64,000 nucleotides of DNA from Mycobacterium angelicum. Its GTDB lineage: Bacteria; Actinomycetota; Actinomycetes; Mycobacteriales; Mycobacteriaceae. A model generated the notes under the pieces. It was given only the letters and a program-made list of their open reading frames with translations, ran no database searches and was not told the DNA's origin. Shown piece by piece: positions 35,320-45,219 of this stretch. The position numbers and the translations under genes are program-made. Location: positions 1-64,000 of the forward strand of contig NZ_MVHE01000016.1 in NCBI RefSeq assembly GCF_002086155.1, given 5' to 3'. Within the stretch, counting starts at the first letter, position 1, and each line of letters starts with the position of its first letter.

Positions 35320-35435
35320 CTAGAGTGGGATTGCCCAGCTCCTTACTCGCGCCGTTCCGGCGCTCCCCGTCGCCGGGCTAGAGCCGGATTGCCCGGCTCC
35401 TTACTCGCGCCGTTCCGGCGCTCGCCGTCGCCGAG
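35320..35435 (+). repeat. 58-bp direct repeat, two copies, between glnE and glnA2
   Basis: Copies 35320-35377 and 35378-35435 each begin CTAGAG and share the core CTCCTTACTCGCGCCGTTCC and CCGTCGCCG, differing at about five bases. A third CTAGAG (35436-35441) closes the array and contains the TAG stop of glnA2 on the minus strand. It fills nearly all of the 156 bp between glnE and glnA2. Each copy holds an imperfect inverted repeat (GCGCCGTTCCGGCGC) that could form a hairpin in the transcript. Confidence 0.93.
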
Positions 35436-36776
35436 CTAGAGCGACAGGTAGGTGCTCAGCTCGTACGGCGTGACGTGGCTGCGGTAGTTGGCCCACTCGG
35501 TGCGCTTGTTGCGCAGGAAGAAATCAAAAACGTGCTCCCCCAACGCCTCCGCGACGAGCTCGGAAGCTTCCATGGCGCGCAGCGCACTGTCCAGGCTGGA
35601 CGGCAGCTCCCGATAGCCCATAGTGCGGCGTTCCTCTGGGGTCAGATCCCAGACGTTGTCCTCGGCCTGCGGCCCCAGCACGTAACCCTTCTCCACGCCG
35701 CGCAGACCGGCCGCCAATAGGACGGCAAACGTCAAGTACGGGTTGCACGCCGAGTCGGGGCTGCGTACCTCGATCCGCCGCGACGAGGTCTTGTGCGGCG
35801 TGTACATCGGCACCCGTACCAGGGCGGACCGGTTGGCCGCCCCCCACGACGCCGCGGTGGGCGCCTCGCCGCCCTGCACCAGCCGCTTGTAGGAGTTGAC
35901 CCATTGGTTGGTGACCGCGCTGATCTCCGAGGCGTGCTCGAGGATCCCGGCGATGAAGGACTTGCCGACTTCGGACAGCTGCAGCGGATCGTCGTCGCTG
36001 TGGAAGGCGTTGACGTCGCCCTCGAACAGGCTCATGTGGGTGTGCATCGCCGAGCCCGGGTGCTGCCCGAACGGCTTTGGCATGAACGACGCCCGCGCAC
36101 CCTCCTCGAGCGCGACCTCCTTGATGACGTACCGGAACGTCATCACGTTGTCGGCCATCGACAGCGCGTCGGCGAAGCGCAGGTCGATCTCCTGCTGGCC
36201 GGGCGCACCCTCGTGGTGGCTGAACTCCACCGAGATACCCATGAACTCCAGCGCGTCGATCGCGTGCCGGCGAAAGTTCGAGGCCGAGTCGTGCACCGCT
36301 TGGTCGAAGTAGCCGGCGTTGTCCACCGGAACGGGCACCGAACCGTCGTCCGGGCCGGACTTCAACAAAAAGAACTCGATCTCTGGATGCACGTAGCAGG
36401 AGAAACCGAGTTCGTTGGCCTTGGTGAGCTGGCGCCGCAGCACATGACGCGGGTCCGCCCACGAGGGCGAGCCGTCCGGCATGGTGATGTCGCAGAACAT
36501 CCGCGCCGAGTGGTGATGGCCGGAAGCGGTGGCCCAGGGCAACACCTGGAAGGTCGACGGATCCGGGTGCGCCACGGTGTCGGATTCGGATACCCGTGCA
36601 AAGCCCTCGATCGACGATCCGTCGAAGCCGATGCCTTCCTCGAACGCGCCTTCGAGCTCCGCGGGTGCGATCGCAACCGATTTGAGGAAACCGAGCACAT
36701 CTGTGAACCAGAGCCGGACGAAGCGGATGTCCCGTTCTTCCAGGGTGCGGAGGACGAATTCCTTCTGTCGGTCCAT
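35436..36776 (-). CDS. glnA2: Glutamine synthetase GlnA2 (non-adenylylated type)
   Basis: 446 residues from ATG 36776. The glutamine synthetase fold is clear from FTDVLGFLKSV, GIGFDGSSIEGF and GSAMHTHMSLFEG. At the place of the adenylylation tyrosine the loop reads DNVWDLTPEERR, with Trp at residue 376, so GlnE cannot modify this isozyme in the usual way. M. tuberculosis GlnA2 has lower activity and is dispensable. Its stop codon lies inside the terminal CTAGAG of the 58-bp repeat array. Confidence 0.95.
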   Translation of the reverse strand: MDRQKEFVLRTLEERDIRFVRLWFTDVLGFLKSVAIAPAELEGAFEEGIGFDGSSIEGFARVSESDTVAHPDPSTFQVLPWATASGHHHSARMFCDITMPDGSPSWADPRHVLRRQLTKANELGFSCYVHPEIEFFLLKSGPDDGSVPVPVDNAGYFDQAVHDSASNFRRHAIDALEFMGISVEFSHHEGAPGQQEIDLRFADALSMADNVMTFRYVIKEVALEEGARASFMPKPFGQHPGSAMHTHMSLFEGDVNAFHSDDDPLQLSEVGKSFIAGILEHASEISAVTNQWVNSYKRLVQGGEAPTAASWGAANRSALVRVPMYTPHKTSSRRIEVRSPDSACNPYLTFAVLLAAGLRGVEKGYVLGPQAEDNVWDLTPEERRTMGYRELPSSLDSALRAMEASELVAEALGEHVFDFFLRNKRTEWANYRSHVTPYELSTYLSL

Positions 36777-36871
36777 ACCCGAACAGTAGGCACGTTCTGT
36801 TAATTCCGTGTTACGGCCGCCCGGTCAGACGCGTTGCAAGCTGCTAAGACACCGGATTTGCATCCCGCGTG

Positions 36872-38422
36872 TCAGCACCGCACGTTCGCCGCAGGCGGCG
36901 TCAGGTCGAGGAAGTAGCGCACCACCGCGGTGTCCACACACTGATTGCCGTTGAACACCACCGTGTGCTGGGTCCCGTCAAAGGTGATCAGCGGGGCGCC
37001 CAGCTGGCGAGCCAGATCCACCCCGGCCTGATAGGGGGTGGCGGGGTCGTGGGTGGTGGAGACGACGACAACCTTGCCCGGTGCCGCCGGTGCCACGGGG
37101 TGCGGTGTCGAGGTCGCCGGCACCGGCCACATCGCGCACAGATCCCGCGGGGCCGCCCCGGTGAACTGCCCGTAAGACAAGAACGGAGCCACTTCACGAA
37201 TCTTGCGGTCGGCGGCGACCCAGGGCGCCGGATCGGTCGGCGTCGGCGCGTCGACGCAACGGATCGCGTTGAAAGCGTCCTGGTCGTTGTCGTAGTGCCC
37301 CTGGCGATCCCGGCCCTGGTAGTCGTCGGCGAGCAGCAGCAGGTCGCCGGCGTTGGTGCCGCGCTGCAATCCGACCAGACCGCTGGTCAGGTACTTCCAG
37401 TGGCTCGGGGTGTAGAGCGCGTTGATGGTGCCGGTGGTCGCGTCGGCGTAGCTGAGGCCGCGCGGATCGGACGTCTTGCCCGGCTTGGCCACCAGCGGGT
37501 CGACCAGAGCGTGGTACCGGGCGACCCACTGGGCCGGGTCGGTGCCCAGCGGGCAGGCCGCCGACTTGGCGCAGTCCGCGGCGTAGTCGTTGAAAACCGT
37601 TTGGAATCCGGCCATCTGGTTGATGGTTTCGTCGATCGGCCCGACGGTCGGGTCGATGGCGCCGTCGAGGACCATCGCCCGCACGTGCGCACCGAATCGC
37701 TCGATGTAAGCCGTACCCAGCTCGGTGCCGTAGCTGTAGCCGAGGTAGTTGAGCTGCTCGTCGCCCAGCGCCTGGCGGACCATGTCCATATCGCGGGCGG
37801 TCGACGCGGTGCCGACGTTGGCCAGGAACTCTTGGCCGATCCGGTCGACGCAATGCTGGGCCAATTCCTGGTAGACCTGCTCGATGTGGGCCACCCCGGC
37901 CGGGCTGTAGTCGACCATCGGGTCGCGCCGGTAGGCGTCGAACTCGGCGTCGGTGCGACACCGCAACGCCGGCGTCGAGTGGCCGACGCCTCTGGGGTCG
38001 AAGCCCACCAGGTCGAAATTGCGGGCGATTTCGGTGTCCTTGAGCTCGGGCGCCATCCCGGCCACCATGTCGACCGCGGACGCTCCCGGGCCACCCGGAT
38101 TGACGAACAGCGATCCCATCCGCTGGCCGGTCGCCGGAATGCGGATCACCGCCAGTTTGGCCTGTGCCCCACCGGGTTTGTCGTAGTTGACCGGAACCGA
38201 CACCGTCGCGCACTGAGCGGTGGGAATGTCGGCGACGTCATCGACGAAGGTGCGGCAGGAGCCCCAATTCTGTTGCGGCACCGCGACTGGGGCCGCTGGG
38301 CTCTGCGTCTGACCGGTGTCGGGTCCCGGGGTCGCGCCGGCCGACGGCAGTCCAGCCGATTGTCCGCCGAGCGTCAAACCAACTGACAGCAGCGCCGAGC
38401 TCAACGTTCTCAGGCGCCACAT
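36872..38422 (-). CDS. Exported alpha/beta-hydrolase peptidase (Rv2223c-like)
   Basis: 516 residues from ATG 38422; a GTG at 38440 would add six. An N-terminal signal peptide (WRLRTLSSALLSVGLTLGG) leads a tripeptidyl-peptidase-type alpha/beta hydrolase: oxyanion loop NPGGPGAS, nucleophile Ser230 in GYSYGTELG, catalytic Asp in TTHDPATPY and His in GTQHTVVF. It is a paralogue of the neighbouring CaeA, with which it shares these motifs and order; a tandem duplication, also present in M. tuberculosis. Unlike CaeA it lacks a clear lipobox, so is probably secreted or wall-associated. Confidence 0.92.
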   Translation of the reverse strand: MWRLRTLSSALLSVGLTLGGQSAGLPSAGATPGPDTGQTQSPAAPVAVPQQNWGSCRTFVDDVADIPTAQCATVSVPVNYDKPGGAQAKLAVIRIPATGQRMGSLFVNPGGPGASAVDMVAGMAPELKDTEIARNFDLVGFDPRGVGHSTPALRCRTDAEFDAYRRDPMVDYSPAGVAHIEQVYQELAQHCVDRIGQEFLANVGTASTARDMDMVRQALGDEQLNYLGYSYGTELGTAYIERFGAHVRAMVLDGAIDPTVGPIDETINQMAGFQTVFNDYAADCAKSAACPLGTDPAQWVARYHALVDPLVAKPGKTSDPRGLSYADATTGTINALYTPSHWKYLTSGLVGLQRGTNAGDLLLLADDYQGRDRQGHYDNDQDAFNAIRCVDAPTPTDPAPWVAADRKIREVAPFLSYGQFTGAAPRDLCAMWPVPATSTPHPVAPAAPGKVVVVSTTHDPATPYQAGVDLARQLGAPLITFDGTQHTVVFNGNQCVDTAVVRYFLDLTPPAANVRC

Positions 38423-38523
38423 GGCCGTTGATCTTGTCACCCGTCAGTACCGCGTGGAGGCGCGAAACGGTCACGCCTTGATCTCATCTCGTTCTCGGCG
38501 AGCGTGTTGTCGCGCCCGGCGAA

Positions 38524-40080
38524 CTAACAGGTGGCGCCGGCGGGCGGCGTGGTGCCGTTGATCAGATACGCCGTCGCGTAGTCGTCGACACAGCTTTCGC
38601 CCTGGAACACCACCGTGTGCTGGGTTCCATTGAAGGTCAACAAGGAGCCGTGCAGCTGGTTGGCCAGATCCACCCCGGCCTGATACGGCGTGGCCGGGTC
38701 ATGAGTCGTGGACACGACGACGGTCGGAGCCAGGCCCGGCGCCGAGACCACATGCGGCTTGCTGGTCGGCGGCACCGGCCAGAACGCGCAGGACCCCAGC
38801 GGAGCGTCACCGGTGAACTTGCCGTAACTCATGAACGGCGCCACCTCGCGCGAGCGCCGGTCCTCGTCGATGATCTTGGCGCGATCGGTAATCGGTGGCT
38901 GGTCAACACAATTGATCGCCACCCGCGCGTCGGTGGAGTTGTTGTAATGGCCCTTCGAATCGCGGCGCATGTACATGTCGGCCAACGCCAGCATGGTGTC
39001 GCCGCGATGGTCGACCAGCTCGGACAGGCCGTCGGTCAGGTGGTGCCACAGGCTCGGTGAGTACAGGGCCATGATGGTGCCCACGATGGCGTCGCTATAG
39101 CTCAGTCCGCGCGGGTCGTTGGTCTTGGCCGGCCGGCTCACCCATAGATTGTTTGGGTCGACCAGCGGGTCGACCAGGCTGTGGTAAACGTCGACGGCTT
39201 TGGCCGGGTCGGTGCCCAACGGGCAGCTGGAACCCTTGGCGCAGTCGGCGGCATAGTCGTTGAACGCGTCCTGAAAACCCTTGGCCTGACGCAGATCTGC
39301 CTCGATGGGATCGGCGTTGGGATCCACCGCGCCGTCGAGAATCATTGCCCGCACCCGCTTCGGGAAGGCCTCGGCGTAGGCCGAGCCGATCCGGGTGCCG
39401 TACGAGTAGCCCAGGTAGGTCAGCTTCTCGTCGCCCAGCGCCGCGCGGATGGTGTCCATGTCCTTGGCCACGTTGACGGTGCCGACGTTGGCCAAGAAGT
39501 TCTTGCCCATCTTGTCCACGCAGCGCTGCACGAATTGTTTGGTCTCGTCTTCGATGCGCGCCACTCCCGCCGGGCTGTAGTCGACCTGCGGCTCGGCGCG
39601 CAACCGGTCGTTGTCGGCGTCGGAATTGCACCAAATCGCCGGTCGCGACGCCGCCACTCCGCGCGGGTCGAACCCGACCAGGTCAAACCGCTCATGGACC
39701 TTCCTGGGCAACGTCTGGAAGACGCCCAGCGCGGCCTCGATGCCCGATTCCCCGGGACCGCCGGGATTGATCACCAAAGAGCCGATCTTGTCGCCCGTCG
39801 CCGGAAAGCGGATGAGCGCCAGCGTTGCCACGTCCGCATCGGGATGCGCGTAATCGACGGGCACGGCGAGTTTGCCGCACAGTGCGCCGCCGGGGATCTT
39901 CACTCCCGGATTCGAGGAGCGGCACAAAGTCCACTCGATCGGCTGGCCCAGCCTCGGCTCGGCCATGCGGGCCCGGCCGCCGACCACGCGGATGCAGCCC
40001 GCGGAAACCAGCGCGACGGCCGCGATCGCGGTCCAGATCAGCAGCGTGCGCGCGAATGTGTCGCGGCGAGACAGGCACAT
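38524..40080 (-). CDS. caeA: Cell-envelope serine hydrolase/protease CaeA (Hip1)
   Basis: 518 residues. A lipoprotein signal with lipobox VSAGC (Cys29) anchors it outside the membrane. The catalytic triad is in GYSYGTRIG (Ser226), TTHDPATPY and GTQHTVVF. In M. tuberculosis Hip1 is a serine protease that cleaves GroEL2 and shapes host responses. The lid region between strands contains several conserved Cys (CNSDAD, CVDKMG, CAKGSSCPLG) likely forming disulfides. It precedes the Rv2223c-like paralogue on the same strand with a 101-nt gap, and follows the WS/DGAT gene by 48 nt. Confidence 0.94.
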   Translation of the reverse strand: MCLSRRDTFARTLLIWTAIAAVALVSAGCIRVVGGRARMAEPRLGQPIEWTLCRSSNPGVKIPGGALCGKLAVPVDYAHPDADVATLALIRFPATGDKIGSLVINPGGPGESGIEAALGVFQTLPRKVHERFDLVGFDPRGVAASRPAIWCNSDADNDRLRAEPQVDYSPAGVARIEDETKQFVQRCVDKMGKNFLANVGTVNVAKDMDTIRAALGDEKLTYLGYSYGTRIGSAYAEAFPKRVRAMILDGAVDPNADPIEADLRQAKGFQDAFNDYAADCAKGSSCPLGTDPAKAVDVYHSLVDPLVDPNNLWVSRPAKTNDPRGLSYSDAIVGTIMALYSPSLWHHLTDGLSELVDHRGDTMLALADMYMRRDSKGHYNNSTDARVAINCVDQPPITDRAKIIDEDRRSREVAPFMSYGKFTGDAPLGSCAFWPVPPTSKPHVVSAPGLAPTVVVSTTHDPATPYQAGVDLANQLHGSLLTFNGTQHTVVFQGESCVDDYATAYLINGTTPPAGATC

Positions 40081-40128
40081 GGCACCCTATGGTGCCAGAG
40101 AAGGCCCAAGATGCTGGTGAGCGGCCGA

Positions 40129-41520
40129 TTAGCGGATTGCTGCCAGCAATTCTTCCATTCCCACGGCGAACTCGTCGGCCATCTCCCACAGGTCTGGCAG
40201 CAGGTCAGGGCATGAGATGAGCCCGACATCGAGCTTGCCGTTCAATGACATCACGGTGATGTTGAGTCCCGAGCCGTGAAAGATCGGCCCCAGCGGATAC
40301 ATCGCCTTGACCTCGCAACCCAGCATGTACAGCGGAATCTGCGGTCCCGGCACGTTGGAGACCACCAGATTGTGCACCGGCAGGCTCTCGGTCAGCCGGG
40401 TGCTGGCGTAGAACCGCATCGCGATCCCGAAGACGGCCGGGGCGGCAAACTGCGTCCAGTCCTGCAACAGTGTGGCCCCGATGGCCGAACTGTGTTGCTT
40501 GGCAACCGAATTCGCTTCGGCGATTGCCTTGAGCCGCTGTATCGGGTCGGCGATCTCGGTATGCAGGCTGGCGAACATCGCCGAAACCTGATTGCGGCCG
40601 GGGCGATCGGACTTGCCGTGCACCGACACCGGCACCGAGGCCACCAGCGACGTGTCCGGCAGCGAATTCCGCTCGGCCAGGTATTGCCGCAGCACCCCGG
40701 ATACCAGCGCCATCACCACGTCGTTGACCTTGACGCCGAACTGGTCTTTTACCGTCTTGACGTCTTCGAGGTCCAGTTGGGCATAGGCGATGTTGCGACG
40801 GCCGCTGACGCTGGCATTGAACACGGTTCGCGGCGCGGCGAACGGGCGCGCCATGGTCAGGCCGTCACGGGCCCGCAGCACCGTGGCGACCACGGAGTTC
40901 ACTGTCTCGGGCAACACGTTGGCCAGCTGCAGCGGCCGGGTGACGAACCTGAGGAGCCCGCCCGCGGCGATCTGCCAGCCACTGCCACCGCCAACGCCGT
41001 CGACGGGCTCCGGCGCCGGCGCGTCGGGTTCGGTGGTGCACAGCTGCGACAGCAGGTTCGCGCCGGTCACCCCGTCGACCCCGGCGTGATGCACCTTGGT
41101 CATCACCCCGATGCGGCCCTTGTGGTGGCAATCGGTGCCGGCCACGCCTTCAATGACCCACATCTCCCACAGCGGCCGCCTGCGATCCAGCGGCAGCGAT
41201 GCGATGTGGCCGCAGATCTCCGACATCTCCGCGCGCCCGCCGGGCGTTGGCAGCCCGATGCGGTGCAGATGGCGGTCGAGCTCGAAGTTCTCGTCGTCGA
41301 CCCAGACCGGGTGGTCGAGGTTCAACGGGCTGTTGGCAATCTTTTCCCGGAACTCGGGCATCGCTTTGATGCGCAGCGACATGGCATCGCGCAGCCGGTC
41401 AAAGGTGTAGCCGCCGGGCATGGTCGAGGTATCCAGCTCCATGATCGAGCAAACATGCATCGGCTGGGAGGAGGTTTCCAGGTACAGGAAACTGGCGTCG
41501 AGACCACTGAGCCGTTGCAT
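40129..41520 (-). CDS. Wax ester synthase/diacylglycerol acyltransferase
   Basis: 463 residues from ATG 41520 (MQRLSGLDASFLYLE). The WS/DGAT catalytic motif HHAGVDG sits at residues 144-150, the N-terminal PLDRRRPLWEMWVIEG is conserved, and the C-terminal SNVPGPQIPLYMLG and GSGLNITVMSLNGKLDVGL match the family. These enzymes make triacylglycerol or wax esters for lipid stores; mycobacteria have many paralogues. I do not recall one between caeA and panB in M. tuberculosis. Divergent from panB (147 bp apart). Confidence 0.92.
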   Translation of the reverse strand: MQRLSGLDASFLYLETSSQPMHVCSIMELDTSTMPGGYTFDRLRDAMSLRIKAMPEFREKIANSPLNLDHPVWVDDENFELDRHLHRIGLPTPGGRAEMSEICGHIASLPLDRRRPLWEMWVIEGVAGTDCHHKGRIGVMTKVHHAGVDGVTGANLLSQLCTTEPDAPAPEPVDGVGGGSGWQIAAGGLLRFVTRPLQLANVLPETVNSVVATVLRARDGLTMARPFAAPRTVFNASVSGRRNIAYAQLDLEDVKTVKDQFGVKVNDVVMALVSGVLRQYLAERNSLPDTSLVASVPVSVHGKSDRPGRNQVSAMFASLHTEIADPIQRLKAIAEANSVAKQHSSAIGATLLQDWTQFAAPAVFGIAMRFYASTRLTESLPVHNLVVSNVPGPQIPLYMLGCEVKAMYPLGPIFHGSGLNITVMSLNGKLDVGLISCPDLLPDLWEMADEFAVGMEELLAAIR

Positions 41521-41667
41521 CCGCAGATGGTATGCCCCGTGGCACACCCCACGGTGCATTTGTACCGACAAGATGGCAGACTGTTGGGGTCAGACGAACC
41601 CGGGGACCCTGTCCAGGACAAAACCTGAGGGCCACGAGGATCGACCCGACCACCACTAGGGACAATG

Positions 41668-42522
41668 ATGTCTGAGCAGCATGTCTATGGGGCTAATCCC
41701 GCCAGCGCCAGCAGCAGTTCGGCGCCGCGCACCAAGGTGCGCACCCACCACTTGCAGAAATGGAAGGCCGAGGGTCATAAGTGGGCCATGCTCACGGCCT
41801 ACGACTATTCGACGGCCCGGGTCTTCGACGACGCCGGCATCCCGGTGCTGTTGATCGGTGACTCGGCCGCCAATGTCGTGTACGGCTACGACACAACCGT
41901 GCCGATCTCGATTGACGAATTGATCCCGCTGGTGCGCGGCGTTGCACGCGGCGCCCCGCACGCGCTGGTCGTCGCGGATCTGCCCTTCGGCAGCTACGAG
42001 GCCGGCCCGCAGGCGGCACTGGCCTCGGCCACCCGCTTCATGAAGGAAGGCGGCGCACATGCCGTCAAGCTGGAGGGCGGCGAGCGGGTAGCCGAACAGA
42101 TCGCGTGCCTGACCGCGGCGGGCATCCCGGTGATGGCCCATATCGGCTTCACCCCGCAAAGCGTCAACACCCTGGGTGGCTTCAAGGTGCAGGGCCGCGG
42201 CGACGCCGCCGAACAGACGGTTGCCGACGCGATCGCCGTCGCCGAAGCCGGCGCATTCGCCGTCGTGATGGAAATGGTGCCGGCCGAGTTGGCCACCCAG
42301 ATCACCGGCAAGCTGACCATCCCGACGATCGGGATCGGCGCGGGACCCAACTGCGACGGCCAGGTCCTGGTCTGGCAGGACATGACCGGGATGAGCGGGC
42401 GTAAGACCGCGCGCTTCGTCAAGCAGTTCGCCGACGTCGGAACTGAATTACGCCGCGCTGCAACGCAATACGCAGCAGAGGTGGCCGCCGGGACGTTCCC
42501 GGCCGACGAGCACTGCTTCTAG
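41668..42522 (+). CDS. panB: 3-methyl-2-oxobutanoate hydroxymethyltransferase
   Basis: 284 residues from ATG 41668 ([10 protein letters not shown]); ATG 41665 is one codon earlier. PanB adds a hydroxymethyl group to 2-oxoisovalerate, the first committed step of pantothenate synthesis. Motifs: [44 protein letters not shown] and [17 protein letters not shown]. The stop overlaps that of the convergent hemophore-like gene in a CTAG tetranucleotide (42519-42522). Confidence 0.96.
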   Translation: MSEQHVYGANPASASSSSAPRTKVRTHHLQKWKAEGHKWAMLTAYDYSTARVFDDAGIPVLLIGDSAANVVYGYDTTVPISIDELIPLVRGVARGAPHALVVADLPFGSYEAGPQAALASATRFMKEGGAHAVKLEGGERVAEQIACLTAAGIPVMAHIGFTPQSVNTLGGFKVQGRGDAAEQTVADAIAVAEAGAFAVVMEMVPAELATQITGKLTIPTIGIGAGPNCDGQVLVWQDMTGMSGRKTARFVKQFADVGTELRRAATQYAAEVAAGTFPADEHCF

Positions 42523-42866
42523 TCTTGTTGCCCGCACCGGGCACGGAAATCGGTCAGTGGTTGCCGGATGCCCTGCAGGTCTGAGTGGGTCTGCGGGTTG
42601 GCGTCCATGTATTGCTGCAACTGGTCGCGGATGTCGTCGCGGGGCTGACCCTTCAGGCTGGTGAAGTAGTCGTTCACGTCCGGATGGGCGAACAGGTAAG
42701 CCGAGGTCGCGGCGGCAACGCCGGCCGACACTCCGGCCAGGTCGGCCGCGGTGCAGTTCGGTGGCGGCGGCACCGGATCGGGATCCGCCCAAGCCGGGCC
42801 GGCGGCCCCGAAAAGCATTGCGCCACTTACCGCGCCGCCAACAACGGCACGACCGAAGAACAACAT
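42519..42866 (-). CDS. Hemophore-related secreted protein (Rv0203/Rv1174c family)
   Basis: 115 residues from ATG 42866, with AAGGAG six bases upstream; an earlier in-frame ATG (42881) would include that site. The signal peptide is [24 protein letters not shown]. The mature domain is all-helical with two Cys (PNCTAAD and FRARC) that probably form a disulfide, and the family pattern [19 protein letters not shown]. Some members (Rv0203) bind heme and pass it to MmpL transporters, but family membership alone does not prove heme binding. Confidence 0.85.
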   Translation of the reverse strand: MLFFGRAVVGGAVSGAMLFGAAGPAWADPDPVPPPPNCTAADLAGVSAGVAAATSAYLFAHPDVNDYFTSLKGQPRDDIRDQLQQYMDANPQTHSDLQGIRQPLTDFRARCGQQD

Positions 42867-43026
42867 GCACAGCTCCTTCATCAGATATCCAAATGCCGTC
42901 ACCGCAGCGGTTTCCCGCACCGGACACCATAAGCGGATAGGTGACGGACGCGTAACCCTGATATGGCACTCTATGGAGGCAAATCACCATCATGACCGCG
43001 GCGGCGCGGTCTCACCGGAGACGAAG

Positions 43027-44538
43027 ATGCCTGCAAAAGCGCCAAAGGCGGCGCGCCATCTGGAGGTCGAGCGCAAGTTCGACGTTGTCGAATCGACCGT
43101 GTCGCCGTCGTTCGAGGGCATCGCCGCGGTGGCGCGCGTCGAGAAATCACCGACTCAATCGCTAGACGCGGTGTACTTCGACACCGCGACGCAAGATCTG
43201 TCGCGCAACCGGATCACGCTGCGGCGGCGCACCGGCGGGACCGACGCCGGTTGGCACCTGAAGTTGCCGGCCGGACCCGACGCGCGTACCGAGATCCATG
43301 CGCCGATCACCGCCGCCGGCGACGACGTGCCCGCCGAGCTGCTGGATGTGGTGCTGGCGATCGTGCGCGATCGCCCGGTTGAGCCGGTCGCGCGAATCAC
43401 CACCGAACGCCAGAGCCAGGTGCTCTACAGCATCGACGGCGCCGCCCTGGCGGAATTCAGCAACGACCGGGTCACCGCGTGGAGGGCGCACGGGCCAGCC
43501 GGCGAGGAAGGGGCCGACGAGGGTCCGGCCGAACAGCAGTGGCGGGAATGGGAACTCGAGCTGGTGGCCACCAACGGCAGCGCTGATTACGAGCTGTTGA
43601 ACAGGCTGAGCAACCGGCTCCTCGACGCCGGTGCAGCCCCGGCGGGACATGGCTCCAAACTGGCGCACGTCATGGGCACGAAAGCACCGGCAACGCGTGC
43701 GCCGGCGGCGGACCCGGTGCATCGGGCGGTGGCCCAGCAGGTCGAGGAGTTGTTGGTGTGGGATCGCGCGGTGCGCGCCGACGTTTTCGACGCGGTCCAC
43801 CAGATGCGGGTTATCAGCCGCAAGATCCGCAGTCTGCTCAAGGACTCGCAGGATTCGTTCGGATTGGCCGACGGGGCCTGGGTCATCGACGAGCTACGTG
43901 AGCTCGCTGCGGTGTTGGGTGTGGCGCGCGATGCCGAGGTGCTCGGCGAGCGTTATCAGCGCGAATTGGACCGGCTGGCACCGGAGCTGGTGCGCGGACC
44001 GGTTAGGGAACGCCTGGTCGACGGCGCCCAGCGCCGCTATCAAGCCGGCCTGCGCCGGTCCTTGATCGCCATGCGGTCGAAGCGGTACTTCCGGCTGCTC
44101 GACGCCCTCGATTCTCTGGTGGCCGAGGAGCCGGTAACTGTTGCCGGCCAGGACCGGGCACCGCTGACGATTGACGCCGCCTACCGGCGCGTCCGCAAGG
44201 CGGCACGGGCAGCCGCAGCCGAGAATGACGCCGACGATGCGCTGCACCGAATCCGCAAGCGCGCCAAGAGCCTGCGCTACACCGCGGCGGCCACCGGCGC
44301 CAACGAGGTTTCCCAGCAGGCCAAGGCCATCCAGACGTTGCTCGGCGACCATCAGGACAGCGTGGTGAGCCGCGAACACCTGATCCACCAGGTTGAGGCG
44401 GCCCATGCCGCGGGCGAAGACACCTTCACCTACGGTCTGCTGTATCAGCAGGAGGCCGACCTCGCCGAGCAGTGCCATGCGCAGCTCGACGCCGCGCTAC
44501 GCAAGCTCGACAAATCGGTGCGCCGAGCACGGCACTGA
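43027..44538 (+). CDS. CYTH and CHAD domain protein (Rv2226-like)
   Basis: 503 residues from ATG 43027 with GGAG six bases upstream; an ATG at 42973 would add 18 residues rich in His. The N-terminal CYTH domain (about 10-215) starts with the metal-binding HLEVERKFDV (ExExK). The C-terminal CHAD domain (about 225-503) is helical with conserved His in DAVHQMRVISRKIRSLLK and HRIRKRAKSLRY. CYTH-CHAD proteins handle or bind polyphosphate and triphosphates. Followed by a strong palindromic terminator. Confidence 0.9.
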   Translation: MPAKAPKAARHLEVERKFDVVESTVSPSFEGIAAVARVEKSPTQSLDAVYFDTATQDLSRNRITLRRRTGGTDAGWHLKLPAGPDARTEIHAPITAAGDDVPAELLDVVLAIVRDRPVEPVARITTERQSQVLYSIDGAALAEFSNDRVTAWRAHGPAGEEGADEGPAEQQWREWELELVATNGSADYELLNRLSNRLLDAGAAPAGHGSKLAHVMGTKAPATRAPAADPVHRAVAQQVEELLVWDRAVRADVFDAVHQMRVISRKIRSLLKDSQDSFGLADGAWVIDELRELAAVLGVARDAEVLGERYQRELDRLAPELVRGPVRERLVDGAQRRYQAGLRRSLIAMRSKRYFRLLDALDSLVAEEPVTVAGQDRAPLTIDAAYRRVRKAARAAAAENDADDALHRIRKRAKSLRYTAAATGANEVSQQAKAIQTLLGDHQDSVVSREHLIHQVEAAHAAGEDTFTYGLLYQQEADLAEQCHAQLDAALRKLDKSVRRARH

Positions 44539-44607
44539 CGGTCGGTCGGCCAATCTCAGTCACATTGGTCACACTGGCACCGACAAAGCTGCGCAGGACC
44601 CAACTGC

Positions 44608-44637
44608 AAACGCGATACCGCATGCGGTATCGCGTTT
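44608..44637. terminator. 30-bp perfect palindrome, likely bidirectional terminator
   Basis: AAACGCGATACCGC (44608-44621) and its exact complement GCGGTATCGCGTTT (44624-44637) are separated by AT only. It lies 70 nt after the Rv2226-like stop and 66 nt beyond the predicted 3' end of rnpB on the other strand. The ends read TTT on both strands, so it could stop transcription from both sides. Confidence 0.85.
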
Positions 44638-44702
44638 CAGATCGCAACATGCCCGCCGACGCCCGGACTGGCGTGGCCGCTGTGGCGGATGCGCCTTCGA
44701 AG

Positions 44703-45126
<424 letters not shown>

Positions 45127-45219
45127 GACGAACACGGTACTCGTTGCGCGATGCCGGAGCTAGCGGATCCACCTGGCAAAGTCATTGCCCTGCGGCGACG
45201 CCGGTGCCAGGCTGACGAC

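Noticed and set aside
35320..35441. CRISPR array
   Set aside because: Only two abutting 58-bp units with no spacers; a direct tandem repeat, not a CRISPR.
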